Assembly (NCBI GenBank): GCA_039621445.1
Contig: CP154956.1
Coordinates: 95,484,406-95,548,405 of the forward strand
Direction of reading: 5' to 3'
From: Euglena gracilis
Lineage: Eukaryota; Euglenida; Euglenophyceae; Euglenales
DNA: 64,000 nucleotides
The notes beneath the pieces were generated by a model, which was given only the letters and a program-made list of their open reading frames with translations, did not search any database and was not told the DNA's origin. Both the position numbers and the translations under genes were made by a program. Below, in pieces: positions 1 through 11,400 of this stretch; position 1 is the stretch's first letter, and every line of letters begins with the position of its first letter.

Positions 1-936
1 GGGGGCCTGAAATTTTCATACACCAAGGGCACATGAAAATGCAAACGATTATCTATTATCTATCCCCAGCGAAGCGAAATCCCTTCCCCCTCTATGCATG
101 GATGTGTTCAACGATAATTTTGCCTGAATGGGTGAAGTGGACAATCACAGCTGTCTGCGGGGATTGGAAGCGACCAACTGGCCTTTGACTGTTTTTTTTT
201 GGGACCCCCCCCCCAGTAGAGGGGGGAAATCAGCTGACGAAAAAAGTGGTGCTCAACGTTCTGACGGAACAAAATCCTGCCATACATTTCCGGACCATTT
301 TGACCAAGACCGCCACGTTTTTCCATCCTCAATTTTCTCGCCTCCAATTTTTTTGGCACCAAGTTCCCCCCCCCCCCCGCCAGTAGTCGACGAGAGACAT
401 CGTTGGGTGGGAGAGGGATGCCGCCTGGAACGGCCCAACAGTGAGCTCGTCATCTCCGATGATAGCGGGGAGGTGGTAGCCTATGTGTACACCGAAGGCC
501 AGGGGTGTGTTGCCCTACCACCAGACCAGAGAGAGATATGCTTGATGTGCAAAAATACATATGCCACTTTAACACACACAACGCAAAATGGGATTGAATT
601 CCCACCACAGAAATCAAACATTTTCTGACCTCGGGGAAGAGAGGTGGTATCGTCGTAGCCTGAGTGCTGCCGTACCTTCCTGCGAGGAAGGGGTCTATTC
701 CAGCCTCAGAACACATTCATGCATACCGGTTGATGCATCTACATGCAGAACACATGATTTGTGCTTGTCTGTGCATGGTTTGTCACATGTTTTCACTGCT
801 TTTACTGAGAGGGGTATGCTGCTGCACATCAAGCGCATGTTTTGTCCTGCAGTTTTTTTCCGCAGTTTTTTTCCGCGCACACCCCCGCCCTGCGTGTTGC
901 CGGGCACATTCACACGCCCACACCCCCGCTGGGGAC
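1..936. other. no gene recognised
   Basis: This stretch contains G and C runs (for example around 210 and 366) and a CA/TG-rich part near 545-580. No frame shows the high third-position GC and homology seen in the exons elsewhere. It may be intron of the plus-strand exon candidate that follows. Confidence 0.5.
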
Positions 937-1052
937 AACGGCTTCCACGTGCGGCAGGCGGCCCGCAGTGGGATGGCGGCGGCCACCTGTAGCTTCAACG
1001 CCCCGGGCGAGACGCTGCTGCCGCTGCAGGAGGTGGTGCCCGACACCGGAGA
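937..1052 (+). CDS. exon candidate, plus strand, unidentified protein
   Basis: One plus-strand frame reads NGFHVRQAARSGMAAA and then SFNAPGETLLPLQEVVPD, with about 85-90% G or C at third codon positions and purine-rich first positions, as in the identified exons of this window. The left edge sits five bases after a CTG and the right edge three bases before a CAG, which matches the nonconventional intron rule deduced from the adenylate kinase gene. I do not recognise the protein. The opposite strand is also open but has a poorer codon pattern. The next exon of this gene was not located. Confidence 0.45.
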
Positions 1053-1867
1053 CGGCAGTGCTGCGTGGCATGAAGTGTGATCCCCCCTTCAGGCAGGCAT
1101 TGGGTGTGGACACCAAGGTGCACTTTGCAGCCAGACCTGTGGCACCCAAAACAGTTTTGAGGGTCACACCACCTTTTTTTGCGATTTACCTGCAGACACC
1201 CAAGATTTGTGATGTGATTGTGCCCAAGTTTTGGTTTGTGTTGTGGACACCAAACAAATTGCGGCTCACAGGTTTTTATGACTGCGCCCCCCCCTCCCCC
1301 CCACCCTCCCCTCCACCATGACACCATCAAGAAAAAACAACGGCGACGAAGGAAAATCTTGACCTAAAATGCGCCCCCCCCCCTGGAAATACGGGAAGGC
1401 TGGTGGAGGGGGCTCTGACCCCCCCACCAGCCATAGGGTTTGAGGCATGGCACGGACCTGGGACCCCAACTCCCCCCCCCCCCCGCACCCTGCCACCCTA
1501 TCCCAGATCATCTCATTCCTGTCATGATGTCCAGTTTGTCCAGCCTGCTTGTGGCTGAGCCTTCCCCACCAGGCCTTCCTGCTTCTCCCCCGGGGCAGGC
1601 AGCAGGGAGGTTGGGCACTTTCGACCCCACCCCCCGGGGGGGGTCCCGGGGATGGCCTTTTCTCAAAGAAAATTGGCTGAGTCGGCCGGCACTGGGGTCC
1701 ACAACCGACCCCCGGGGGGGGGGGGGTGCCTGTTATAGGCAGGCACCCCATAGCGCAAGGCACCCCCCTCCCCCTCCCCAGGGTTGGCAAAAGAAGCCTG
1801 CCCCGGGGGAGGTTCCGCCCCTCCCCCCCCCCGTCCAGCAAACCCTCATGGTTGCGGAGCAGACGTT

Positions 1868-1911
1868 CATTTAGTGCGCTGCCGCAAGCTTCGCCGCGGC
1901 GCACTACATGA
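1868..1911. repeat. small foldback with TTAGTGCG ends
   Basis: An inverted repeat (TTAGTGCGC plus GCCGC arms around an AAGCTTC centre, returning as GCCGC and GCGCACTA) forms a perfect-looking hairpin. The same TTAGTGCG/CGCACTAA ends bound the much larger foldback at 23768-24327, so this is probably the minimal member of that family. Confidence 0.5.
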
Positions 1912-2510
1912 AAGTCGGTTGCGGAGGGTGAGCCGCGCCGCCGTCCGGCCAACGCCAGCGCCCCAGTGGTCACCCACATCCCCGCCCCGCCCCGGGCGGT
2001 CCGTACAGAACAGGATTTTTGTTTCAACTCAGGATGCCCCCGTCGATTAACTCAACCCCCGCGTGGCCCTCCCTCTTGGGGGGTTGGGTTTTCGATTGGG
2101 TGGGTTGGGGCTGCTGGACCCACCCGCTCTGTGACCACCCGTTAGGGGCTGCCTTTTTGCCTTTGGGTTGGCTTGTATGGGGCTCGAACGGGATCGGAAA
2201 TCAAAGGTCCAGAAAAGGGCAATTTTTTTGGCGGTTTGGGTGGGTGGGCGGTGGTCCAAGGGTGCCAGACCTCACTTTTTCCCACCTACCCATTCTTGCC
2301 AAAATGCGTCGATTTCTGGCCATTGTTTGTTGGGTTGTGCATTGCTGCGACATTCTCTTCACACAATATGGACAGCCCCGCCCCCGCTAATCACGTCCGC
2401 CTCTGCATGCCGGGCGTACTCGACTGGCGTCGCCTGCTCCCTGTTCCAGCGGACGGACTCGGCGCTGTTCCTGAGGGCCAGCGGGGCGCCGAACAAACCT
2501 CTCATGGCAA
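1880..2510. other. two GC-rich segments, possible exons of uncertain strand
   Basis: GC-rich segments at about 1900-2010 and 2390-2505 are open on both strands. In the second, the minus frame beginning MRGLFGAPLALRNSAESVRW has G-rich first and GC-rich third positions. None could be linked to a neighbouring exon by phase or homology, so no product is proposed. Confidence 0.25.
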
Positions 2511-2771
2511 ATATACAGCGCAGTTACCCCCCCCCCCAGGGTTGGAAAAACCATCAGCCATCCTCTTTCATCGCTGACCGGTCTCTCGTTTTGGGGGGGG
2601 GACAAAGCGAATTACCAAGGACGCGCAGAAGGTTATCCTGCCAGGCTGGAGGTGCTGGCCGGGAATGTTTTTTCGCAAATTTGAGATTTCATTTAAAGCA
2701 GGCTGAATTCGACCAACCCTGGGGGGGAGGGGGGTCACTGAGTGCCCTGGAGTGCCTGGGCATGCAGGCAC

Positions 2772-3082
2772 CAGGCTGTATTTTAGTCGGGTGCCGACCC
2801 CACCCCGGGGGGGGGGGTGCCTGCCTGGGCAGGCACCCCAAGGTACTCCCGATCCGACCCCCCCACCGGGGGGGGGGTTGGGCAAACGGCCAAAAGTGCC
2901 CTAGCACAGACCCAGCGCTGAAGGCGCCGGGGAGCCAAAAATGGCCTATTTTCAAAGGAATGTGCCTGGGCACAGGCCGAAATCCGACCCCCCCCGGGGG
3001 GGGGTAGTGCCTGCCTGGGCAGGCACTCATAGGCACTCCGGACCCCCCCCTCCCCCCCCGGGGTTGGTAAAAAAACAGCCTG
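2772..3082. mobile_element. MITE-like element, CAGGCTG family, copy 1
   Basis: The element starts CAGGCTGTATTTTAGTCGG and ends GGTAAAAAAACAGCCTG. The flanking octamers are GCAGGCAC and GCAGGCGG (6 of 8 identical), read as an eroded target-site duplication. The interior holds two palindromic modules built on GTGCCTGCCTGGGCAGGCAC and long C/G runs. It is homologous, in inverted orientation, to 37961-38306: for example, both contain a GCACAGGCCGAAAT segment. It is non-coding. Confidence 0.7.
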
Positions 3083-3826
3083 GCAGGCGGCACTATGTCC
3101 CCCCGGGGTTGGTGCCTGCCTTGATGTGGGCCAAAAAGTGCCCCAAAGTGGGCTTTTCTGGGCTTCCGGTGCCTTTGGTGCGAGACTCGCCTTGGCCGAG
3201 TGCCCAGGTTTGCCCACCTTTGGTCATGCCCCCCCCCCCCCACCGGGGGTCGGATCTGGGTGCCTTGGAGTGTCTGTGCAGGCAGGCCCCCACCCGGGAT
3301 GGGGGCGCCTGCCTTAAAATTCAGCCTGATTCACAGTTTTCTCACTGGAAAAGAATTTTCTTTAAAAAGAATCTTTTGGGTGACATTCTTTTCAGGGCCC
3401 ATTCTCAGAATTTTTTGGACTCCCGAATCAGTGAGGACGGTCAATGTTTTTTTGATTTTTATAATCTTTAATTTGGTGTGTACCAGCCTTGGAAATTATC
3501 TCCTGTCTCTGCACTTGCTGACACTTCCTCATACGGCCCTGTCTCCAACCTCGGTCTCCTCTACCTCGGTCGCCCAGGTAACTGATCTGTGTTGGGAAAT
3601 GAAAGTCCTGGGGCACACCACTCGTTTTGCATTTTCCCATCCCTGGCCATGGCCCCCTCGCTTCTTCATTTTTTTTACCAACGGCGTGTCGTTGGGCTTG
3701 ACTGCAACGGTGGTCTCATTGCTCTCTCGGCTCTCCCAGTCAAAGATTTTTTCCCAGGTTGGTGAGTGGCGGGTTCAGCCCTGGTGGGGGAGTCAGGCAC
3801 ATGGCAGGAGCACCAAAGCAGTTAAA

Positions 3827-3866
<40 letters not shown>

Positions 3867-4282
3867 AGTCTGTGGAGTGCATCTGTGTGTGGGTGTTGTG
3901 GGTGTGTGTGTGTGTGGGTGTGTGTTGCAGGACGTACCTTGCTTAAGAAAATTTGATGCCACCCCCAGTCAGGGTCCAGCCAGCCAGTAGTTTTTCCCAG
4001 CCAGCAGCCTTTTTCTAGTCCCCCTCCATCAACGAGTTTTTATCATTTCCCACCCCCCTTTGGGCGGCTGGGAGGGGAGGTCAACCAGCAGCCTTTTTCA
4101 GCCAGCCCAAATTTTCCAGCCTCAGAAGTGGAACCCCCCAGGGGTCCTTCAGCAACGCCCTGCTGTGCTGTGCTCTGCTGTGTGTATGTATGTGCGTGCG
4201 CCCGCGTGTGTCTTGTGTGTGAGTGTGTGTTGTATTGTGCAATGTGTGTGTGTGTGCTGTGTGTGTGTGCTGTGTGTGTGTG

Positions 4283-4365
<83 letters not shown>

Positions 4366-4483
4366 GCGTGCGTGTGTGTTTTGGGAACCCACAAGCGATT
4401 TAACCATGAGACCGATATCCGGGGCAGGGGCGGATGAAACCAAGCAGCGAAGTATCTGGGGTCCCCCAAAAATCTCTGCCCCC
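3083..4483. repeat. intergenic or intronic sequence with TG microsatellites
   Basis: (TG)n arrays occur at 3831-3864, 3895-3928 (interrupted) and from about 4205 to 4363; the last is nearly pure from about 4284. The long cysteine/valine- or histidine/threonine-rich open frames across them are repeat artefacts. No other gene signal was seen. Confidence 0.85.
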
Positions 4484-4553
4484 AGTCCGCCGCGCAGGTG
4501 GTGGTGTTCGACCGCATCAGCGGCGTGGTGCTCAGCTCCCCCTGCGGCCACAC
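4484..4553 (+). CDS. exon candidate, plus strand, unidentified protein
   Basis: The plus frame reads SAAQVVVFDRISGVVLSSPC with almost every third position G or C. It begins five bases after CTG (CTGCCCCC, then the exon) and ends three bases before CAG, as expected for nonconventional introns. A minus-strand frame is also open but has much weaker third-position bias. The product is unknown. If real, this plus-strand exon lies 0.9 kb beyond the last Nudix exon found on the opposite strand. Confidence 0.4.
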
Positions 4554-5426
4554 CCTCAGCGCTCTGCCTGGGGTTCCGTGCCGCCATCTCCGGTTTTCCA
4601 TAAGCCCCGCGCGCCACGACAAGCCTACGATATGTTTGCAAGTGTGAATTGCTTTAGAAGTAATCCGGGGTGTTTATTGGTGCAATGGTGTGGAAGTAAT
4701 CACCTCATCCCAGTTGGATTGATTTTTTTAGCTAAAATTTGGAGGACCCCAGCCTTCAGAGTCAAATATTTCAATTCCTGTCTCGTTTTTGATGCCCTCT
4801 GGACGTAAGTTTGCCCCTTGATTAGCACCTATTTGTATGAGCAAGTGCATCATTTGATCCTCGCCAGAGAATAATGGGGATGCCTAAAAAGCGGTATTTT
4901 AGAGCGAACTTTTGCAAAATTTTTGTCAACCAAAGTTTGCTTCCATTGTTTTTAGCTTCCTATGTCCCTGCTTCGTTGCAAACATCTCACCCATTGGCCA
5001 TTGGCGAATCATTTTCTTTGGTCAATTTTGCCAATTTCAGCCAAAAATGCGGATGTGGTTCTGGAGTGGACGCAACACTGGAGTGGGCACAGTACTGAAC
5101 TGGATGCACCATTGGAGTGGCTGCAGTGATGGTGTGGGTGGAGTCTTGGCGTGGATGTTATTGAAGCCGATGCAGTACCCCCCTCCTTTGTCCAAGACAC
5201 ACCGCACCATTGGCACCCCGTGCCAACGCCTCATATTGGCGTGTCTGGACAAGGGGACTCAGCTGAGAGCTGAAGTGGATGCAGCACTTGATATCGAACC
5301 CTGCAGCTTTTCCCCCTCAAATCCCCTTTCAAAGACAGACAACTTTTTTGCCAAGGCTGATGGGATGCCCCCCCCCCCCCCCGCCTCGTGGCCGGGCCCC
5401 CACCGCCGGCGGACTGCCTGCTGGCG

Positions 5427-5496
5427 CTCGCTTGGCCACCCACATCTGGACTCCGTCGGCAGTCCGGACGAAGCCGTTGATGTGGACCGCCGCCGA
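5427..5496 (-). CDS. Nudix exon (start of Nudix fold)
   Basis: It encodes SAAVHINGFVRTADG and VQMWVAKR, the VH-hNG-hh...hWhxKR signature preceding the catalytic loop in DUF4743-type Nudix proteins. In this frame a stop codon lies just upstream with no AG between it and the homology, so the exon cannot start at a conventional acceptor. The right intron's ends pair (GCAATGCTC against GAGCATTTG, and CCGG against CCGG). The left end is placed three bases before a CAG. Confidence 0.75.
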
Positions 5497-8400
5497 TTTT
5501 GCCGGTCAAATGCTCGCTGCTGGACAGTCAAGAATTGCTTGGGCACAGGTTGAATAAGAAGACCGGGTGGGGGGGTTGGAACTTACCACCCACCACAGTA
5601 CAAGAATATCCGGAGGGGTTGCAACTGTGGAGGGAGGTTTGCGGGTTTGAGCATTGCGTCCGGCCGGGATGCCGAAGTGGATGAGGGCGCCGCGCTCCAG
5701 GTACAGGAGCGGCGGCGTCCGCTGGCTGTTGTCGAAGAGGGGCCGGCGGGCGGACACCGGACTGCTGGCCACGCAGAAGTTGGCCGGGGGCAGTCTCGGA
5801 GCACCGCCCCCCCCTCAGTTGAACTAAGGCTTCTTGTCTGGTGCCAACTTCGCTTCTGGCCAGTTTGTTGTGTGGTGAGTGGCCAGGGGCCCCATACACC
5901 AGTGCTCTTCTGTTGCTGCCCCTGGCCGGGGGAGCAACGCTGGTGTAATTCCAGCGTTGCAGGGACATGCACTCACCTTGTGTGGTTGGTCTGGTTCCCT
6001 CGGCAGGGCGGTCCTTAAGAAAAAAAAAACCTGTCCCCATACACTTCAACCAAGAAATAAGGAAAAGGGGAGTTTGGCCGGGGAAAAAAAAATTAAATTT
6101 TTTTTTGAAAAATGAACCCAAAATACATGGTTTTTTTGATGGAAAACCACAGTTTTTCCCAAAAAAAACTCCAAAATTTTAGGGTTGAAAATTGTTAGTT
6201 TTTAGGAGGGCAGTCAAAAAAATGCAGGTCAAAAAAATGGGACCAAATTTTGGAAGATTCAACTTTTACTGACATTTCTTCCCTTGGAAATTTTTTGGAT
6301 TTTCAGTGGCACATTTTTGCTTCCAAAATCTCTCAAAAACAAAAATTTGAGAAATGTCAAATTATTTAGAAGATGTGAAAAAAAATGGGGTTTGGGGGGG
6401 TTTGGGCAACATTTTGGGCAGCATTTTCACCAATTTCGGGAAAACGGGGGATTTGGGCTGAAAAAGTTTGGAATTTTTTTTTGAAAAATGAACCCAAAAT
6501 AGGAGGGGGGGAAATTGGGGTTAGATAAAAAAGTTCTAAAGTTATTTTTTGGGTCATCAAAAAGTGACGTTTTTTTCTGTTGTTTTTTTTAAAAAAAAAC
6601 ATGTTTTTTTAAAAAAAACATGTTTTTTTAAAAAAACAACAGGTTTTTTTTAAAAAACATGTTTTTTAAAACATGTTTTTAAAACATTTTTTTTATAAAA
6701 AAAACAGGCAGTCAACCTTGGCAATCACCTATGGTCAAGCCCCCAAATTTCCCCATTTTAGGCCATTTTAGGCCGTTTGAGGCCATTTAAGGCCATTTTA
6801 GGCCATTTTAGGCATTTTAGGCCATTTTAGCTATAGGTGCCTGCATATTGGTCCCAAAATGGGTAAAAAAAAAAACACCCGGCGCCGAAGGCGCCGGAAA
6901 AAATTTTTCGGGTCCAAAACTGCCCTGGGGGGGCGGTCCTTGAGGGGCGGTCCTTAAAAAAAAAAAATCCCGTCACTTATGGACCGCCCTGTCCCTCGGA
7001 GTGCCCCCCCCCTGCGGGGTGCCTGCCTGGTCGTGGGCCAAAAAAAAGGCCAAAAAAATGGTCTGTTCTGGGCTTCCGTTGCCTTCAGTGCCAGAATGCC
7101 TCGGCGGAGCAGTCTGGCCATATGCCCCCAAGGGGTCGGGCCTGGGTCCTTTGGTGGCCAGGCAGGCACCAGACCCCCCGCCCGGAGCCCCCCGGGTTTG
7201 AGTCGGCCATTCCCCCCATGTCCAACGCCCAGACTGGGTTGGGGGGGGGGGCACAGGGTTCTGGCAAAAAAGTCGTCCTCTGACCGGGGGTGACAAGAGG
7301 TCTTTTTCGACCCAACAAAAAGATTTCGGACTGGCCAAACCTCCGAAAGGGCCGGGGGGGGGGGGGTACGTTAGACATAGGTAGTGTTTGGATATAGGGG
7401 GGGGGGTGAGGTTCTGTCCACTGTTATCGGGAGTCGGGATCTGCCCAGTCTGCAGTCCGCCAATATGCAGGAAACTGTTGCCTGACCAGTTGACAGGCTT
7501 TGGGCGAGGCTTTACGGGAAGGCTTGGTGTGGGGGTTAGACCCCCACCCACCCACCAGGGTGGGGGTGGGGGTGGGGGTGGTTGGTAAACCCCCCCCCCG
7601 ACTTAGTGGGTGGGGGGGGTTGAGCCCCCATCCACCACCCATGGGTTTTTGTTGAATCCCGTATAGGCCGGTGAGGAAAATGGCGTGGGCTGCCCCCCCC
7701 CCAATGGATGTAGGGTATCTGGAATGGGTCGGGAATGAGTGCAACGTCCAAGTTTCGCAAAAGCCCAAAGTCAGCAGACTGTGCACAAAATTGGTTGCCA
7801 GAACCGAAATTCGAGCTGGGCAGTCCATTTCGGGCCCATTATTGCCCAATTGGCACATTTTCATACCCTCCACCCAGCCTCCTTTCCACCCACCCACCCA
7901 CCCACCCTTCAAGCGGTCAGCAAAAATTTGTGGGAGAGGGGGTGCACGGCTCAAAAAAGGCTGCTGGTTGGTTGGGCCCTACCCTGTAGGGCAGCCGGTG
8001 AGCTTCCCTCTGGCGAAAAACGTGAGGGAAAATACGCATATGCAGTGCACACAATACATGAACATTGTTCGCATCACGTTCTATGAAAAGCATTCACCAA
8101 GGAGTTGCTTCTGGAGACGAAGAAAGACAAAGCAAAATGAGCAAGTGGCATCAAAAGCACAAGGAGAGTGAATGAGGGGAGGGCAAAAGAAGAGGAGGGC
8201 ACCATATGCGGCGCCCACGGCGGACCTCCTGCTTCTCGTTACGAATCTTACTGCCAGGGATGGTTCCGGAGGCGACAAGGCCGTAGAGTCACTGAACCCC
8301 GTGTGACCCTGTGTGACCCCTGTGTGACCCCCGTGTGACCCCTGTGTGACCCCCCCCCCCAGGGCTGTATGGGAAGGCCAGGTGGGGGGGGTCAACCGCC

Positions 8401-11400
8401 CACAGCACCGCCCGAAGGAAAAATTCCTTCGCAGCCAAAGGAAACCATTGACCTAAAGTACAGGAAGGCCTGGTGGGGCGGACCCACCCACCAGGATAGG
8501 GCGGGTTGGGGTGGTCAACCCCCCCACCACCCCAGGGTTTTCTTTCCTCCCACCCCCCTTGTCCAACGACCACTAAGTATCGCTGCTGACCGGGGGGGGG
8601 GGGGGGGATGGTCGGTAGACAAGACCGGGTTCAAACCTTTTTTCTCCCCCTTCGCCCCAAGGTGAAGAAAAAAGTTACCTTTGCCTGACATGGCCACAAC
8701 TCTCAGATTTATGATATAAAAAAAAAGGGAGAAACACGCGGCAATGAACAAGGCACCAACACATAGGTTCCCGTATGAGCTGGTTAACTCTGATTTGGTA
8801 AGGGTGCAGTGATGAAACCGCGATTTTTGCCGTACACCAAACGAAACTGTTGAAAAAGATCACCTGGAAAAAGATCGCTACTGACCGGGGGGATGGTCGT
8901 TGGACAAGGGGTGGGGGGGGGGGGTCCTGCGGGCAGGCTGGGAAAAAGGTCGTGCTACCATGGGTGGGGGGGGACCAAGTGAGTCCAAGGATGAGGCACT
9001 GCACCATACCCTCCAGGATGGTGGTCCGCTCCAGCGCCGTCTTGGCGAAGGGGGCGGGGCTGATGTAGCTGTGGGCGGGGCGGCACCTGCAACGTGTGCC
9101 GCGCTTTTCGGGGCGGGGCATTTTTTTGCGGTCCGTTACTCTTCTTCTTCGTGCATTGTTTGCTTTTTTTGTGCATTTTCCACGTTTTTTTGTCGCTTTC
9201 CACATCTTCAATTTGCATTTTCCCATTCTGCCAGTTCTTCCACGTTTGCTCACTTCTTGGAAACGGTCCAGCACATTGCCCGAGGAGGTGTCATGTCAAC
9301 GACGCATGCTGCCAGAAGCACCACACTTCAACGAAAACCGCCCGGTGGTGCCCCAGAAGTGCGACGTTGACACGGAGGGGGAGGGGGGTCCTGTCTCTGG
9401 TCCTCCGACACGGGAGTGGGGCGAACGTTGGCCATGGGGTTCTGACCAAAAAGGTGCCTTCTGAGGGTTCCTGGCTAGGGGACCACCCCGGCCAGCGCCA
9501 TCCTCATCTGTCAGGCTCATCTTCTGCATGGCTCGTTCCGATGGCTCTGCCTGACGCACCAAAACGAACGGGTGGTTTCATTCGAGAGGGGGCATGCCAT
9601 TCATTTCCAACCCCAACCCAAGGGGGGGGGGGGGGGGCTTCCACTCCGCTCCTCCTCTTCCACTCCTGTCCACCCCAGGGGCCAACCCCATTCATATCAC
9701 CTCGGTGAGCAGAAAATGTCAACATGGGGCGGCTTCCCTGTTGGTGGGAATGGCATGGCATATGGAAAACTGATGCATTCAGTTCCAGACTGGCCCTTTC
9801 CACACAATCGTCAGACGGAGCCCTGAGTTCCAGAGACCGGCCTCGGATCCGGTGCGGTGCCAACAGAGCCAAACCGTGGCTCCTCACTGAACGTGCCATG
9901 AGACCCCCCAAGGGTATGAAGTCCCCAGGCGGAAGAGGGGGTCCGGACCCCTTCCCCGGGGGGGGGGGGTCGGACCCCCCACCACCCTATGTACAAAACC
10001 AACGCTCAGTGCCCCCCCCAATCAGGCCAGCGGAACGTGTTGGAAAAAACCCTCGTCACCATTACGAGTCCCAACCATATGGCCCCCCTTGCAACTAAAT
10101 CTACCTTATGTGTGACGGGCCAGTCCCACAAGTGCCTCAACTGGACCATAGAGGACCGCCCCGTCCGGAACTGCACCAGCTCCTCGGCGAAGGCACGCTT
10201 GGCATAGCCGATCTGGATCGTGCCGGCGTACACCCCGTCCAGGTGCCGGGGGACTGGAGGGAGAATGAGCACCGATGGGCTGGGAAGGAAACCATTGCCC
10301 GCCGGCAGGAGGTTCTTTTAAGAAAAATACGTGGCGGCATCAGAGGAGGGAAAAATTTGGAGGGATCGCCAAGAACATGCCATTTGGGATACGTAGGGAA
10401 CAAACAAGGATTTCAGGTCTGTCAAATGAGGACTTTAAGACCAAATTAGGAGTTACCAACCAATAAAATCACTTTCAGGCCTCAAATGAGGCAACAGCTC
10501 CACATTGGCACCATTGTGTTGAAGTCATGGGAAAAAATGACGAAACTTTTCTAGAAGATGTGGGAAAATAATCTGGTGATGGTAATATGGAAAAATTTTG
10601 CGAGGATTTTTGTATGCCAGCAGTTTCCCACCGAATAGTTACACCTTCAAATTGACAAAAGCTCATAACCAAATACACCCCTTGATATATAAAGCCCCCC
10701 CCCTGGCTTTTCTTTTTCGGTGGGATTTCAAAATCCTCAGGGCAGGAAATCAAACTTTTTTCGAGGGCCTCGACAAACTGCCACTGTCTTCAACTGTACT
10801 CAAACTCCAATTTTAGGGAAAACGTCGTTTTGTACCTCCAAATCTCCTACAGAAATGCTTTTCTTCCAAAATGGATGATTCCTTGTGAAAAATGGTACCA
10901 TTCAGCCAAATTACTTTGTGTTGCCCTGAATGACACCCTTGGGGAGCTCTATGCCGGGGGGGGGGGGGGTATATTTGGGCAGGAAATCAAACCCCCTGGG
11001 GGGAAAATATGGGAGGGGCTTTCTTCATCTATGGGGGGGAGAACCTCCCCTCTGAGGTTTGAACCGATATGGAAAAGCACATGCATATCCAACGTGCATA
11101 ATAGCAGACCTGTGGGGCTTCCTTCAGGGGGGAGATGATTCAGACATATTCACCCATGCCTGCCCTCCCAAGAAATTGGCTCGTCCTGAGAATCATCGAA
11201 AGGAAACTCCCAGAGGTCCCGCAGTCTCCACACATGCCGTTGGTCGCCTCCCCGGTGCAACCGCAGGGAACCAAGGTTCCCCCCGGCGCCTGTGCGGGAC
11301 GTAGCGCCGCATGTCGTAGTTGTTGCACCGCTTCACCGCCGCCAGGAGGGTCCGCTCCTGCGGCTCGTCCGCCGTGGAAGGCAGCGTGGCCCTCAAGAGG

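Noticed and set aside
4081-4641. Long cysteine/valine or histidine/threonine open frames
   Set aside because: They are translations of the (TG)n/(CA)n microsatellite.
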